DNA of 64,000 bases from Photobacterium pectinilyticum (GCF_024357955.1 NZ_JANEYT010000004.1:1-64000); one strand, 5' to 3'; positions 46,511 through 57,401 are shown, counted from the first letter of the stretch. Numbers and translations: made by a program. The notes: generated by a model from the letters alone, not told the origin.

Positions 46511-47725
46511 ATGAAACTGCCAATATATTTTGATTATTCCGCTACTTGCCCAGTAGATCCTCGCGTTGCAGAAAAAATGATGCAATGCATGACCATGGAT
46601 GGAAACTTCGGTAATCCGGCTTCTCGTTCTCACCGCTTCGGTTGGCAGGCTGAAGAGGCGGTTGATACCGCCCGTGAGCAAATTGCTGAACTGCTGAACG
46701 CCGATCCACGCGAAATCATATTTACTTCAGGTGCTACCGAGTCAGACAATCTGGCTATCAAAGGTGCGGCCCATTTCTACGGTAAGAAAGGCAAGCACGT
46801 CATCACCTGTAAGACTGAACATAAAGCAGTACTTGACCCATGTCGCCAGCTAGAGCGTGAAGGTTATGAGGTGACTTACCTTGAGCCGGAAGAAAGCGGT
46901 TTGATTGACATGGCTAAGCTGCGTGACGCGATGCGTGAAGACACGGTATTGATTTCAATCATGCACGTGAACAACGAAATCGGTGTTATCCAAGATATTG
47001 CCGCTATCGGCGAGCTATGTCGTGACAAGAAAGTGATTTTCCACGTTGATGCTGCTCAGTCAGCAGGTAAGCTGCCAATCGATGTTCAGGAAATGAAAAT
47101 CGACCTGATCTCTTTGTCTGCGCACAAAATTTACGGCCCTAAAGGTATTGGTGCTCTTTACGTTCGTCGAAAGCCACGTATCCGTTTAGAAGCACAAATG
47201 CACGGTGGCGGCCATGAGCGTGGATTCCGCTCTGGTACGCTAGCGACTCACCAAATTGTGGGTATGGGTGAAGCTTGCCACATTGCTAAAGTCGAGATGG
47301 ACAAAGATTACCAACACGCACTTGCTTTGCGTGAACGTATGCTGAAAGGTCTTGAAGGTCTTGAAGCGATGACTATCAATGGTGATCTTGAGCAACGTGT
47401 ACCGAACAACCTAAACATCAGCTTTGCGTTTGTTGAAGGTGAATCACTACTGATGGCACTGAAGGATCTTGCAGTATCATCAGGCTCTGCATGTACATCA
47501 GCCAGCTTGGAGCCATCTTATGTTCTTCGTGCCCTTGGCTTGAACGATGAACTGGCACACAGCTCAATTCGCTTCTCTTTCGGTCGCTTCACGACAGAAG
47601 AAGAAGTAGACTACGCAGTTTCACAGATCCGCGGTGCGGTAGAGAAACTACGTGACATGTCTCCGCTATGGGATATGTATAAGGAAGGTATTGACCTGAA
47701 CACGGTCGAGTGGGCACACCACTAA
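46511..47725 (+). CDS. iscS: Cysteine desulfurase IscS
   Basis: PLP enzyme that provides sulfur for clusters, thiouridine and other thio-cofactors. The start at 46511 ([20 protein letters not shown]) aligns with E. coli and gives 404 residues; an ATG two codons upstream is less likely. PLP-lysine in [12 protein letters not shown] and the mobile-loop catalytic Cys in [17 protein letters not shown] are present. Codon bias is high. Operon gene 2. Confidence 0.97.
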   Translation: MKLPIYFDYSATCPVDPRVAEKMMQCMTMDGNFGNPASRSHRFGWQAEEAVDTAREQIAELLNADPREIIFTSGATESDNLAIKGAAHFYGKKGKHVITCKTEHKAVLDPCRQLEREGYEVTYLEPEESGLIDMAKLRDAMREDTVLISIMHVNNEIGVIQDIAAIGELCRDKKVIFHVDAAQSAGKLPIDVQEMKIDLISLSAHKIYGPKGIGALYVRRKPRIRLEAQMHGGGHERGFRSGTLATHQIVGMGEACHIAKVEMDKDYQHALALRERMLKGLEGLEAMTINGDLEQRVPNNLNISFAFVEGESLLMALKDLAVSSGSACTSASLEPSYVLRALGLNDELAHSSIRFSFGRFTTEEEVDYAVSQIRGAVEKLRDMSPLWDMYKEGIDLNTVEWAHH

Positions 47726-47761
47726 TCTTGCGGTCATCACCACGTATTCGAGGAAACTGTC

Positions 47762-48148
47762 ATGGCATATAGTGAAAAAGTTATTGATCATTATGAGAAC
47801 CCACGTAACGTAGGCTCATTTGATAAAGGCGACAAAAACGTAGGTAGCGGCATGGTAGGTGCACCTGCCTGTGGTGACGTTATGAAACTTCAGATCAAAG
47901 TGACTGAAGAAGGTATTATCGAAGATGCCAAGTTCAAAACGTACGGCTGTGGTTCTGCGATTGCTTCAAGCTCATTGATCACTGAGTGGGTTAAGGGTAA
48001 GACGCTGGACGAAGCTGCTAGTATCAAGAACTCTGCAATTGCCGAGGAACTTGAGCTTCCACCTGTAAAAGTTCACTGCTCAATCCTAGCGGAAGACGCT
48101 ATTAAAGCAGCAGTTAGCGATTACAAAAAGAAACACGAAGAACATTAA
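47762..48148 (+). CDS. iscU: Iron-sulfur scaffold protein IscU
   Basis: Assembly scaffold. Cys37 (APACGD), Cys63 (YGCGSAIA) and Cys106 (VHCS) are the cluster ligands, with His in VKVHC and Asp39. The HscA-recognition motif LPPVK is at about residues 99-103. 128 residues. Downstream of iscS by 36 bp. Confidence 0.97.
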   Translation: MAYSEKVIDHYENPRNVGSFDKGDKNVGSGMVGAPACGDVMKLQIKVTEEGIIEDAKFKTYGCGSAIASSSLITEWVKGKTLDEAASIKNSAIAEELELPPVKVHCSILAEDAIKAAVSDYKKKHEEH

Positions 48149-48166
48149 TTTTCTAAAGGTTGTTGT

Positions 48167-48490
48167 ATGGCCATAACGATTACTGAAGCGGCAGCCAGTC
48201 GCGTAGCTAGTTTCCTGGAAAACCGAGGGAAAGGCATCGGCCTACGGTTAGGTGTCCGGACCTCAGGTTGTTCGGGAATGGCCTATGTACTGGAATTTGT
48301 CGACCAGCTAGATGAAGGTGATCAGATCTTTGAAGAAAAAGGGGTGAAGATCATCATCGATGCCAAGAGTATGGTATATCTGGATGGCACCGAGTTGGAC
48401 TTTGCCAAAGAAGGTCTTAACGAAGGCTTCCAGTTCAACAACCCTAACGTATCCAGCGAATGCGGCTGTGGTGAAAGCTTCAACGTATAA
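48167..48490 (+). CDS. iscA: A-type iron-sulfur carrier IscA
   Basis: Carries or delivers clusters to apo-proteins. The three conserved cysteines are in TSGCSGMAY (about residue 35) and ECGCGESF (about 99 and 101). 107 residues, as in E. coli. A 94-bp spacer with a large hairpin separates it from hscB. Confidence 0.96.
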   Translation: MAITITEAAASRVASFLENRGKGIGLRLGVRTSGCSGMAYVLEFVDQLDEGDQIFEEKGVKIIIDAKSMVYLDGTELDFAKEGLNEGFQFNNPNVSSECGCGESFNV

Positions 48491-48504
48491 TCGCTGAGCC
48501 AATT

Positions 48505-48544
48505 GGACCTGATTGCTGCCTTTATTTAAGGGAGGATCAGGTTC
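48505..48544 (+). other. Intra-operon hairpin between iscA and hscB
   Basis: ACCTGAT (48507-48513) pairs with ATCAGGT (48536-48542) and inside it CCTT with AAGG. No T-run follows, so it is more likely a processing or stability element that separates iscRSUA from hscBA-fdx. Confidence 0.5.
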
Positions 48545-48583
48545 AGTTATTTTAGACTCAGTCTTTACAGAAACTCACGCGAT

Positions 48584-49099
48584 ATGAATCATTTCGAACT
48601 CTTTGGGCTACCTTTTCAGTTCCAGCTGGACGGTAGCCTTCTTGCAACTCAGTTCCGCGAATTGCAACGTCATTTCCATCCAGACAAATTTGCTACGGCT
48701 TCCGAGCGAGATCGCTTGTTGTCAGTCCAGAAAGCCGCGCAGATCAACGATGCCTTCCAGATATTGAAAAACCCTATCTCCCGTGCCGAGTACATGTTGT
48801 CGGTCAACGGTGTTGATATCCGCAGTGAGAACAAAACGCTGCAGGATCCGGCCTTTTTGATGCAACAAATGGAATTGCGTGAAGAGTTGGAAGAGATCCC
48901 TGAATCGAGTGATCCAGAAAGCGCGTTGTTTGATTTTGAGCAGCACGCCTCTACGCTCTACAAAGCACAGTTGACTGAGCTTGAACAATTACTTGTTGAT
49001 GAACGCTGGGAAGTGGCGGCTGACGCCGTGCGCAAGCTAAAATTTATTGTTAAGCTGCGGGAAGAAGTTGAGCGCTTGGAAGATAGCCTGCTTGATTGA
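48584..49099 (+). CDS. hscB: Co-chaperone HscB
   Basis: J-domain protein that brings IscU to HscA. J-domain at residues 1-75 with [16 protein letters not shown] (HPD motif), then the C-terminal three-helix IscU-binding part ([17 protein letters not shown]). 171 residues, same as E. coli. hscA starts 38 bases downstream. Confidence 0.96.
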   Translation: MNHFELFGLPFQFQLDGSLLATQFRELQRHFHPDKFATASERDRLLSVQKAAQINDAFQILKNPISRAEYMLSVNGVDIRSENKTLQDPAFLMQQMELREELEEIPESSDPESALFDFEQHASTLYKAQLTELEQLLVDERWEVAADAVRKLKFIVKLREEVERLEDSLLD

Positions 49100-49137
49100 T
49101 TTTATCCAAGCCCGGTATAAACACCACAGGAACGAAA

Positions 49138-50988
49138 ATGGCACTGTTACAGATTGCTGAACCCGGTCAAAGCGCTGCGCCGCACCAACATAAATTGGCG
49201 GTGGGTATTGATCTGGGGACTACTAACTCTCTCGTGGCTGCAGTACGCAGCGGCGTTCCGGAAACCCTGAAAGACGACCACGGCCGGGCGATTTTGCCAT
49301 CGGCGGTTCACTACAGCGAAAGCGGCATTGTTGTCGGCCATGAGGCCCGCGAGATTGCCCAGCAGGATCCGGTCAATAGCATCATTTCTGTTAAGCGTAT
49401 GATGGGTCGCTCGCTGGCTGATATTCAAACGCGTTATCCACATATGCCATACCAGTTCAGTGCAACTGATAACGGGTTGCCACAGCTGATCACCCGTGGC
49501 GGTGATGTTAATCCTGTGCAAGTGTCAGCGGAAATCTTGAAGACGCTCAATCAACGTGCTCAAGACACCCTTGGCGGTGAACTTGAAGGTGTGGTGATCA
49601 CTGTCCCTGCTTACTTCGACGATGCTCAGCGTGCCGGTACAAAAGATGCCGCCAAACTGGCTAGCCTTAATGTACTTCGTTTGCTCAACGAGCCAACAGC
49701 CGCTGCGATTGCCTATGGTTTGGATTCAGGCCAAGAAGGGGTGATTGCCGTTTATGACTTGGGTGGCGGTACGTTTGATATTTCCATTCTTCGATTGTCG
49801 AAAGGCGTATTCGAAGTGTTGGCAACAGGTGGTGATTCGGCTCTGGGTGGTGATGATTTTGATCACCTATTGGCGGATTGGCTAGCCGAGCAAGCCGGTA
49901 TTACAGAACGTGATGCGATTGTACAGCGTAAACTGCAAGATGCGGCACAGGCAGCCAAAGAAGCATTGTCTGATGCTGACGAGGTCGCGGTTGATGTGTT
50001 GGGTTGGCAGGGGAATGTGACTCGTTCGCAGTTCAATGCCATGATCCAACCGCTGGTTAAAAAGACCTTGATGTCATGCCGTCGTGCGTTGAAGGACGCC
50101 GATGTGACAACCGATGAGGTGATTGAAACTGTCATGGTCGGTGGTTCGACCCGCGTGCCTTTGGTTCGTGAAATGGTGGGCGGCTACTTTTGTAAAGATC
50201 CGCTGACATCGATTGACCCTGACCAAGTCGTGGCAATTGGCGCAGCGATTCAGGCTGATATCCTTGCGGGTAACAAGCCAGATGCTGATATGTTGCTATT
50301 GGATGTGATCCCGCTGTCTTTGGGTATCGAAACCATGGGCGGCATGATTGAAAAGATTATCCCGCGAAACACCACTATCCCTGTTGCCCGTGCCCAAGAA
50401 TTCACGACTTTCAAAGACGGTCAAACTGCGATGTCAGTCCATGTGGTACAGGGCGAGCGTGAAATGGTCAGTGATTGTCGTTCGTTGGCACGGTTTACCT
50501 TGCGTGGTATCCCGGCGATGGCTGCAGGTGCTGCACACATTCGTGTGACCTATCAAGTTGATGCCGACGGCTTGCTGTCAGTAACCGCGATGGAGAAGAG
50601 CAGTGGCGTACAATCTTCTATTCAGGTTAAGCCGTCTTACGGCCTGAGTGATGATGAGATCGCGACGATGCTCCGCGATTCAATGACTTTTGCCCAGGAC
50701 GATAAAGACGCCCGCGCACTTGCCGAACAACAAGTGGAAGCGGATCGTGTTCTGGAAGGGTTGATTGCAGCGCTGGCTCAGGATGGTGAATCCCTGCTGA
50801 GCAAAGAAGAGCGCGACGAGCTGGAAGCCGTCATGATGGAGCTGGTTCAGCTGCGTCAGGGTACTGACCCTTACGCGATTGAAGTCGGAATTAAGAAAAC
50901 AGATAAGGCGAGTCAGGAATTTGCATCACGCCGGATGGATCAGTCTATCCGCCGTGCACTGGCTGGTCAGTCGATAGATGAGGTTTAG
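49138..50988 (+). CDS. hscA: Fe-S assembly Hsp70 chaperone HscA
   Basis: Specialised DnaK homologue releasing clusters from IscU. ATG at 49138 gives [20 protein letters not shown] and 616 residues, exactly the E. coli length; the frame upstream overlaps hscB only. ATPase motifs [42 protein letters not shown] and [14 protein letters not shown]; substrate-binding domain from about 385. fdx begins two bases after the stop. Confidence 0.97.
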   Translation: MALLQIAEPGQSAAPHQHKLAVGIDLGTTNSLVAAVRSGVPETLKDDHGRAILPSAVHYSESGIVVGHEAREIAQQDPVNSIISVKRMMGRSLADIQTRYPHMPYQFSATDNGLPQLITRGGDVNPVQVSAEILKTLNQRAQDTLGGELEGVVITVPAYFDDAQRAGTKDAAKLASLNVLRLLNEPTAAAIAYGLDSGQEGVIAVYDLGGGTFDISILRLSKGVFEVLATGGDSALGGDDFDHLLADWLAEQAGITERDAIVQRKLQDAAQAAKEALSDADEVAVDVLGWQGNVTRSQFNAMIQPLVKKTLMSCRRALKDADVTTDEVIETVMVGGSTRVPLVREMVGGYFCKDPLTSIDPDQVVAIGAAIQADILAGNKPDADMLLLDVIPLSLGIETMGGMIEKIIPRNTTIPVARAQEFTTFKDGQTAMSVHVVQGEREMVSDCRSLARFTLRGIPAMAAGAAHIRVTYQVDADGLLSVTAMEKSSGVQSSIQVKPSYGLSDDEIATMLRDSMTFAQDDKDARALAEQQVEADRVLEGLIAALAQDGESLLSKEERDELEAVMMELVQLRQGTDPYAIEVGIKKTDKASQEFASRRMDQSIRRALAGQSIDEV

Positions 50989-50990
50989 GC

Positions 50991-51329
50991 ATGCCTAAAA
51001 TTGTTGTATTACCCCATGATGAGCTTTGCCCGGAAGGGGCAGTGCTAGAAGCGCAAGAAGGCGAAACTATTCTTGACGTGGCACTGCGCAACGGTATTGG
51101 CATTGAACATGCGTGTGAAAAATCCTGTGCGTGTACCACGTGTCACTGTATTGTGCGCGAAGGTTTTGATTCACTAGAAGAAAGTGATGAGCTGGAAGAT
51201 GACATGCTGGACAAGGCATGGGGACTGGAGCCTGAATCACGCTTGGGCTGCCAGGCTAAAGTAACCGATGAGGATTTGGTGGTGGAAATTCCGAAATACA
51301 CGTTGAACCTAGCGTCGGAAAATCACTAA
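50991..51329 (+). CDS. fdx: ISC-type [2Fe-2S] ferredoxin Fdx
   Basis: Adrenodoxin-type ferredoxin supplying electrons for cluster assembly. Ligands in GIEHACEKSCACTTCHC and the distal GCQAKV. 112 residues. Two bases from hscA. A terminator-like hairpin follows before iscX. Confidence 0.97.
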   Translation: MPKIVVLPHDELCPEGAVLEAQEGETILDVALRNGIGIEHACEKSCACTTCHCIVREGFDSLEESDELEDDMLDKAWGLEPESRLGCQAKVTDEDLVVEIPKYTLNLASENH

Positions 51330-51348
51330 TACCCACGGATATGTATTG

Positions 51349-51384
51349 AAAGCCCTGATGGTGAATTTATCAGGGCTTTTTTTA
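51349..51384 (+). terminator. Terminator between fdx and iscX
   Basis: AAAGCCCTGA and TCAGGGCTTTTTTT form a strong stem and T-run. It should stop most isc transcripts, so iscX needs read-through or its own promoter in 51385-51469. Confidence 0.88.
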
Positions 51385-51469
51385 TGTTACTGCTTTGCGG
51401 TTAGCTACACTAATACCAAACTAAAATTATTCTGGCTAAAGGCTATGGACGGAAGAATAGGAGGTCGTT

Positions 51470-51670
51470 ATGGGCTTGAAGTGGATTGACTCGCGGGAGT
51501 TGGCGATCGAGCTGTCCGAGCAACACCCAGATGTTGATCCGGTGACACTACGTTTTACTGATTTAAGGGAATGGATCCTGGCACTGGAGGCATTTGATGA
51601 TGATCCCGAGCATTGCAGCGAGCGGGTGCTCGAAGCCGTACAGATGTACTGGATTGAAGAGGCGGATTAA
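51470..51670 (+). CDS. iscX: Fe-S assembly protein IscX
   Basis: Small acidic protein that binds IscS and iron and tunes cluster synthesis. MGLKWIDSRELAIELSEQHPDVDP, TLRFTDLREWILALEAFDDDP and CSERVLEAVQMYWIEE are characteristic. 66 residues. AGGAGG lies just upstream of the ATG. Separated from fdx by a terminator, unlike the compact E. coli arrangement. Confidence 0.96.
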   Translation: MGLKWIDSRELAIELSEQHPDVDPVTLRFTDLREWILALEAFDDDPEHCSERVLEAVQMYWIEEAD

Positions 51671-52037
51671 CCCGCTTTCTTCCAAACGCCCTTCCCACTA
51701 ATTCCCCCGCCATGATCTTGCTCCTACTCTCGTTGTAAACAGCTTGTTTCTTGACATTAACCAAGGCAGAGTAAGATAAATCCTGAAAATTGGATCAATG
51801 GCCTTATTTTCATCTGTCATGTCTTGTCTTGCTAGGGAAGACAGCCCGGAACGTGCTGAAACCCCTTGTAATGCCGAAATGCGCCCCAATAACATCTGTT
51901 ATAACGGGTAACGCCATTGTCATGTATTTGTTATCTAAATGCGTGCAAGATAATGTATTCAGGCGTTAGGTTCGTCCTATCACATCCCGTTACTGCGCCG
52001 TAACATGGTGGAGTAACAACAATCCAAGGAGTCTTTC
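51671..52037 (+). other. Intergenic region upstream of pepB
   Basis: 367 bp without a gene. A possible sigma70 promoter is TTGACA at 51751 with TAAGAT at 51772 (15-bp spacer, short of ideal), which would give a leader of roughly 250 bases. AAGGAG at 52026 is the pepB ribosome site. No clear operator seen. Confidence 0.35.
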
Positions 52038-53333
52038 ATGTCTGCCAAAATGAGTGTGCTACTGTCTACGGAAGCAGCTGACGCTAAATGGGGCGAAAAT
52101 GCCCTAGTAACCTTCGAAGCTGATGGTGCGGTAGTCCACCTGACAGAAGAAAATGCATTGCCTGCCATTCAACGTGCTGGCCGTAAACTGGATGCGCAAG
52201 GTATCAAGAACATCGAGCTAATTGGTGACGGCTGGGATCTGGAATGTATCTGGGCCTTTGTGCAGGGACACCGCAATGCCAAACCGGGGAATGAGATAAG
52301 CTGGAGCGGGCTGTCAGATGCTGATGAAGCTGAGCTGCAGGCACGCCTAATGGCAACCAACTGGGTTCGCGATATTATCAATCAGTCAGCAGAAGTGGTT
52401 CGTCCTTCGCAACTGGCATCCCGAGCTGGGGAGCTGATCAAGTCACTAGCGCCGGAGCATGTGACTTACAAAATTATCAAGGGCAACGACCTGTTGGATG
52501 AGGGCTGGAACGGTATCCATACCGTCGGCCGTGGTTCTGAGCGCTCACCAGCAATGCTGCGCCTTGACTACAATCCAACCGGTAATGCCGATGCGCCTGT
52601 ACACACGTGTGTGGTAGGTAAGGGTATTACGTTTGATTCAGGTGGCTACAGCATGAAGCCTTCTGCCGGTATGATTGCGATGAAGGCTGATATGGGGGGC
52701 TCGGCGTTGGCTACCGGTGCGCTGGCACTGGCTATTGCCCGTGGTACCAACAAGCGAATCAAGCTGATCCTGTGTTGTGCCGAAAATATGGTATCAGGTC
52801 GCGCGTTCAAGCTGGGCGATATCATTACTTACAAGAATGGCAAAACCGTTGAAGTGCTCAATACCGATGCCGAAGGCCGTTTGGTACTGGCTGACGGTCT
52901 GATCTATGCGAGTAGCCAGAACCCAGAACTGATCATTGACTGTGCCACTCTGACCGGTGCGGCGAAGAATGCACTGGGCAATGACTACCATGCGCTGTTC
53001 AGCTTCGATCACGGTTTGGCCCAGAAAGCCCTGATGGCAGCCAGTGATGAAAATGAAGGTCTATGGCCGTTACCGCTGGCTGAACAACACCGCGCGATGA
53101 TGCCGTCGAATTTTGCAGATCTGAGCAATATCTCACAGGGTGAATTCCTTCCGGGAGCCAGCACTGCTGCGGCTTTCCTGTCTTACTTTGTTGAAGATTA
53201 CCAGAATGGCTGGATGCACATTGATGCCAGTGGTACCTATCGCAAATCTGCCAATGATAAGTGGGCGGCAGGAGCGACAGGGATGGGGGTCCGCACCTTA
53301 GCAAATATCCTGTGTGACCACGAACAAGACTAA
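52038..53333 (+). CDS. pepB: Peptidase B (M17 leucyl aminopeptidase family), copy 1
   Basis: Mn/Zn aminopeptidase, hexameric, cytosolic. Catalytic segments [27 protein letters not shown] and [16 protein letters not shown] provide the two-metal site and catalytic Lys/Arg. 431 residues, start [19 protein letters not shown] as in E. coli PepB. It follows the isc operon as in enterobacteria. The next gene is a second, diverged copy. Confidence 0.95.
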   Translation: MSAKMSVLLSTEAADAKWGENALVTFEADGAVVHLTEENALPAIQRAGRKLDAQGIKNIELIGDGWDLECIWAFVQGHRNAKPGNEISWSGLSDADEAELQARLMATNWVRDIINQSAEVVRPSQLASRAGELIKSLAPEHVTYKIIKGNDLLDEGWNGIHTVGRGSERSPAMLRLDYNPTGNADAPVHTCVVGKGITFDSGGYSMKPSAGMIAMKADMGGSALATGALALAIARGTNKRIKLILCCAENMVSGRAFKLGDIITYKNGKTVEVLNTDAEGRLVLADGLIYASSQNPELIIDCATLTGAAKNALGNDYHALFSFDHGLAQKALMAASDENEGLWPLPLAEQHRAMMPSNFADLSNISQGEFLPGASTAAAFLSYFVEDYQNGWMHIDASGTYRKSANDKWAAGATGMGVRTLANILCDHEQD

Positions 53334-53386
53334 AACTAAAAATATAATGCTGCTGCCAATGAGCGGCAGTTTTTCAGGAAGAAAGA

Positions 53387-54664
53387 ATGTTAAAGATTTC
53401 ATTATCGTCAGTCCCACACTCGGGAGTATGGGGAGAAAAGGCATTGGTGGCGTATGAAGCCGAGGGTGCCGTTGTACATTTTGCTGGTGAGTACCCGCTA
53501 CGCCGTATTCAACAGGCTGCTCGTCAGCTACAGTCGCAAGGGATCACGCAAGCTAGCCTTGACGGTGAAGGTTGGAGTTATGAGCGCCAGTGGGCGTTTT
53601 ATTGTGGTTTCGCAACACCGAAAGCCGAGGTCCAGTTGCGCTGGGCCTCTATCGATGAGGACGAACTGGAGTTGCTCAACGCTCGCCGTCGTAGTGCCGA
53701 CTGGGTGCGCAAGGTGGTAAATGCTACGCCGGAAGACATGTATCCGGAGAAGTTGGCGGATGAAGCGGTATCCTTCTTGTCGTCGATTGCTGGCGAAGCC
53801 CTTTCTCACGAGGTTGTCGTTGGCGATGCCCTAGCCGAACAAGGCTGGATTGGTACCCACAGTGTGGGCCGAGCCAGCAGCCGTCCACCGGTCATGCTGA
53901 CTGTGGACTTCAACCCAACAGGGGATACCGACGCGCCAGTATCGGCGTGCTTGGTCGGCAAGGGGATCACCTTTGACTCGGGCGGCTATAGCATTAAGTC
54001 GAGCGCCGGCATGGTGACCATGAAGTGCGACATGGGCGGTGCCGCCACGGTAACCGCAGCGTTGGGCTATGCGATAGAGCAAGGTTTACGTCAACGTGTG
54101 AAGTTGATCTTGTGTTGTGCCGAAAACATGATTGCCGGAAACGCCTATAAACTAGGTGATGTGCTAACGTACAAGAATGGCCAGACCGTAGAAATTGTGA
54201 ATACCGATGCCGAGGGACGTTTGGTACTGGCGGATGGTTTGATTGCTGCCAGTGAAACCAAAGCGCCACTCATCATTGATGCGGCGACCCTGACCGGCGC
54301 TGCGATGATGGCGGTGGGAACTGACTATAATGCGTTGTTTGGCTTGGACAAGGCGCTGGTATTCAAAGCACAGCAGTTGTCTGACTTGGTCAATGAGCCA
54401 GCATGGCCGTTGCCGTTGGAGAGCTGGCATCAGGCCAACTGCCCGTCATACTACGCAGATACCGCCAATAGCCGGGTGCAGAAAGGTGGCGGAATGGGTG
54501 GTGCATCCAATGCGGCTGCCTTTTTGTCGCGTTTTGTTGATACTGACAATTGCGGTTGGGTTCATTTTGATTTGGCGGCTTGCTTCCGAGATAGCGCGGA
54601 CGCCCGCTGGGCGGCTGGTGCGACGGGAGTTGGGGTTGCCAACATTGCAGCGATGCTGCTTTAG
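53387..54664 (+). CDS. Peptidase B-like aminopeptidase (M17), copy 2
   Basis: Tandem paralog of the preceding pepB. 425 residues; same architecture and all catalytic segments: [44 protein letters not shown]. The N-terminus (MLKISLSSVPHSGVWGEKAL) and C-terminal third differ clearly, for example SRVQKGGGMGGASNAAAFL versus the [14 protein letters not shown] of copy 1, so it is an old duplication rather than a recent one. 53 bp after copy 1 and 31 bp before ndk, so all three may be co-transcribed. Likely active with altered specificity (inference). Confidence 0.9.
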   Translation: MLKISLSSVPHSGVWGEKALVAYEAEGAVVHFAGEYPLRRIQQAARQLQSQGITQASLDGEGWSYERQWAFYCGFATPKAEVQLRWASIDEDELELLNARRRSADWVRKVVNATPEDMYPEKLADEAVSFLSSIAGEALSHEVVVGDALAEQGWIGTHSVGRASSRPPVMLTVDFNPTGDTDAPVSACLVGKGITFDSGGYSIKSSAGMVTMKCDMGGAATVTAALGYAIEQGLRQRVKLILCCAENMIAGNAYKLGDVLTYKNGQTVEIVNTDAEGRLVLADGLIAASETKAPLIIDAATLTGAAMMAVGTDYNALFGLDKALVFKAQQLSDLVNEPAWPLPLESWHQANCPSYYADTANSRVQKGGGMGGASNAAAFLSRFVDTDNCGWVHFDLAACFRDSADARWAAGATGVGVANIAAMLL

Positions 54665-54695
54665 CCGTAGATTTTAGCCAGAGGGAACTATAATA

Positions 54696-55124
54696 ATGAC
54701 AATTGAAAGAACATTCTCAATCGTAAAGCCAGATGCTGTTAAGCGTAATCTGATTGGTGCTATTTATAACCGAATCGAAAAGGCGGGGCTACATGTGGTC
54801 GCCGCCAAGATGATCCGCATGGATGCCGACAAGGCCAAAGGCTTTTATGCCGAGCATGAGGGTAAGCCGTTTTTTGATGATCTGGTGGCTTTTATGACGT
54901 CGGGGCCGGTGATGGTTCAGGTGCTGGAGGGTGACAATGCCGTGGTGCGATATCGTGAGCTGATGGGCAAGACCAACCCGGAAGATGCGGCATGCGGTAC
55001 CCTGCGTGCCGACTATGCACTCAGCCTGCGTCATAACTCGGTACATGGTGCAGACAGCCCAGAGTCTGCTGCACGTGAGATTGCCTACTTCTTTGCTGAT
55101 GACGAGATTTGTGCTCGCGATTAA
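54696..55124 (+). CDS. ndk: Nucleoside diphosphate kinase
   Basis: Transfers phosphate between NTPs and NDPs through phospho-His. [20 protein letters not shown], and the active-site His in [21 protein letters not shown] (the family NxxHGSDS motif, here NSVHGADS). 142 residues. Followed by a terminator. Functionally related to the PPK2 enzyme of this window, which can also regenerate NTPs. Confidence 0.97.
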   Translation: MTIERTFSIVKPDAVKRNLIGAIYNRIEKAGLHVVAAKMIRMDADKAKGFYAEHEGKPFFDDLVAFMTSGPVMVQVLEGDNAVVRYRELMGKTNPEDAACGTLRADYALSLRHNSVHGADSPESAAREIAYFFADDEICARD

Positions 55125-55147
55125 GCGACGAGGTTAAGCCTTAAGTA

Positions 55148-55180
55148 AAGAAACGGGAAGCCAAGGCTTCCCGTTTTTAT
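55148..55180 (+). terminator. Terminator after ndk
   Basis: AAACGGGAAGCC and GGCTTCCCGTTTTTAT form a stem with a two-base loop. The stretch 55181-55443 before rlmN has no gene; it includes a small hairpin ATACCG/CGGTAT at 55381-55397 in the rlmN leader. Confidence 0.9.
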
Positions 55181-55443
55181 TTGTCCGCGATACCCCTGCC
55201 GAGTGAACAAGTGGCATCTCACTGCCAAAGCCTGTACAATTTCGCGCCTTATACTCAGGGGCTTCAGGTAATCTTCGCTGAAATAGGCACCTTGCAGTTA
55301 CCCGGGTATAAAACCAAACTGACAACAGGTGGGTTATTTCATAGCGCATGACCACAGTTTGGGCTTAAAGGTCCTGTCGTATACCGTGCACCGGTATGCC
55401 CAAGGCACAGATAACGTCACGTAATTTAAAGAGGCAACAACCG

Positions 55444-56565
55444 ATGACAACTGTTAAAACAAATCTGCTGGATTTTGATCGCAAGGGGCTGCGTAAGTAT
55501 TTTGCCGATGAACTGGGTGAAAAAGCCTTCCGCGCTGATCAGATAATGAAGTGGATTTATCATTTCGGTTGTGATGATTTCGATCAGATGACGAACATCA
55601 ACAAGAAATTGCGTGAAAAACTCAAACGAGTGGCAGAAATTCGTGCGCCATATGTCGCAGAGGCCCAGCACTCGAGCGACGGCACTATTAAGTGGGCGAT
55701 GAAAGTCGGTGATCAGGATGTGGAAACGGTCTACATTCCTGATGAGGACCGTGCGACATTGTGTGTGTCCTCTCAGGTAGGTTGTGCTTTGGAATGTAAG
55801 TTCTGCTCAACGGCCCAGCAGGGTTTCAACCGTAACCTACGCGTGTCGGAAATCATTGGTCAGGTTTGGCGTGCTGCTAAAGAGATCGGTATCGAGAAAG
55901 AAACCGGTCGTCGCCCTATTACCAACATTGTCATGATGGGTATGGGTGAACCGCTGCTGAACATGAAGAACCTGATCCCAGCACTTGAAATCATGCTTGA
56001 TGACCTTGGTTTTGGTCTTTCTAAGCGCCGCGTTACGGTATCAACATCAGGTGTTGTATCAGGCCTTGACCAGATGACGGGCACTATTGATGTGGCACTG
56101 GCGATCTCTTTGCACGCACCAACCGATGAGTTGCGTTCGCAAATCATGCCAATCAACGATCGTTGGAATATCGAAGATTTTCTCGCGTCGGTTCGCCGTT
56201 ACATTGATTCATCCAATGCAAACCGTGGCCGTGTGACCGTGGAATACGTACTGCTTGATCATGTTAATGATGATATGGAACATGCGCGTCAGTTGGGTGT
56301 GTTATTGAAAGATACGCCGGCCAAGGTGAACTTGATCCCATTCAACCCTTATCCAGGTTCTCCGTACAAGAAACCGAGTAACTCTCGTATTGACCGTTTC
56401 ATGAAAACGTTGATGGAATACGACTTTACGGTAACCGTTCGTAAGACCCGTGGCGATGATATCGATGCGGCATGCGGACAATTGGTAGGTGATGTGATTG
56501 ACCGCACGAAACGCACGCAAGCTAAGGCTCAAAAAGCTGAACAAATCCCGGTAAAATCAGTCTAA
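55444..56565 (+). CDS. rlmN: Dual-specificity RNA methyltransferase RlmN
   Basis: Radical-SAM enzyme methylating C2 of A2503 in 23S rRNA and A37 in tRNAs. ATG at 55444 gives [20 protein letters not shown]; 373 residues. Cluster motif CALECKFC (Cys114, 118, 121), and the mechanistic C-terminal Cys in [22 protein letters not shown] segment [13 protein letters not shown] binds SAM. First gene of the rlmN-pilF-rodZ-ispG-hisS-yfgM-bamB-der run. Depends on the Isc system encoded upstream. Confidence 0.96.
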   Translation: MTTVKTNLLDFDRKGLRKYFADELGEKAFRADQIMKWIYHFGCDDFDQMTNINKKLREKLKRVAEIRAPYVAEAQHSSDGTIKWAMKVGDQDVETVYIPDEDRATLCVSSQVGCALECKFCSTAQQGFNRNLRVSEIIGQVWRAAKEIGIEKETGRRPITNIVMMGMGEPLLNMKNLIPALEIMLDDLGFGLSKRRVTVSTSGVVSGLDQMTGTIDVALAISLHAPTDELRSQIMPINDRWNIEDFLASVRRYIDSSNANRGRVTVEYVLLDHVNDDMEHARQLGVLLKDTPAKVNLIPFNPYPGSPYKKPSNSRIDRFMKTLMEYDFTVTVRKTRGDDIDAACGQLVGDVIDRTKRTQAKAQKAEQIPVKSV

Positions 56566-56642
56566 TAGAAAATTACCTAGCCAAGGCGGAGAGGATATCT
56601 GCTTTGGCTGCACATTAATATGGATATTAAGGTGAGATTGGG

Positions 56643-57401
56643 ATGGTGCGATGGACGATGTACCTATTATTGTGTAGTTTTATGGCCGGTTGTGTTACCG
56701 TCGACGAGTCTGGCAATGTTCCCCAGAGCATGAACAAGATTGAGGCTTCAGAAGCCAGAGTCACTCTTGGGCTGGGGTATTTAGAGAAAGGACAATGGCA
56801 GCGGGCGCGTGATAATTTTGAGCTCGCCCTGCGCTATGCGCCACGTTATTACCGGGCGCAAAATGCGATGGCTTATTACTACCAGCGGGTGGACGAACCT
56901 GAATCAGCTGAAACCATGTATCGCCAGGCGCTGAAAGATTCGCCAAAAAATGGCGATGTAAGAAACAACTATGGTGTATTCTTGTGTAGTCAGGGGCGCT
57001 ATGATGATGCGATCAATGAATTTGAGCGTGCTATCAAGCAACCATATTACTACCTGACTTCGGCCAGTTATGAAAATGCAGCACTGTGTAGTCTAGAGCA
57101 AGGCAACCAACCACAAGCTCGCGGCTACTTTGAAAAGGCCTTGTCTTACGATCCATACCGGGCAAGGTCGATGCTGAATCTGTCGAAGTTGGACATTGAG
57201 ACGCAGAACTTCAAGGAAGCCCGCGTCAGGCTGTTTAAATTTAACAAAAGATACGGGTATAAAGCCGACAGCCTTTGGCTGTTGATCCAGCTAGAGCAGC
57301 TGGCTGGCTCTGATAGCCAAGCGGATAAATACGCTGGTATTCTCAAAGCCCAATACCCAAACTCTCAGCAATATCAAAAATATCTAGCCAATGAATACTG
57401 A
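56643..57401 (+). CDS. pilF: Type IV pilus biogenesis/stability lipoprotein PilF (PilW)
   Basis: Outer-membrane lipoprotein helping the PilQ secretin assemble. Lipobox FMAGC (Cys about residue 17) after a short signal sequence, then about six TPR units (ARVTLGLGYLEKGQWQRARD, NAMAYYYQRVDEPESAETMY and so on). 252 residues. Last 11 bases overlap rodZ, suggesting translational coupling. The gene is often annotated as PilW/PilF depending on the species. Confidence 0.92.
   Translation: MVRWTMYLLLCSFMAGCVTVDESGNVPQSMNKIEASEARVTLGLGYLEKGQWQRARDNFELALRYAPRYYRAQNAMAYYYQRVDEPESAETMYRQALKDSPKNGDVRNNYGVFLCSQGRYDDAINEFERAIKQPYYYLTSASYENAALCSLEQGNQPQARGYFEKALSYDPYRARSMLNLSKLDIETQNFKEARVRLFKFNKRYGYKADSLWLLIQLEQLAGSDSQADKYAGILKAQYPNSQQYQKYLANEY

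Noticed and set aside
51411-51440. AATACCAAACTAAAATTATTCTGG as another copy of the palindromic repeat
   Set aside because: Only the first few bases resemble the element; there is no partner arm or matching length.
51811-51830. CTGTCATGTCTTGTC as a third Pho box
   Set aside because: The TGTC half-sites are 10 rather than 11 bp apart, there is no matching -10 box and no phosphate gene downstream.
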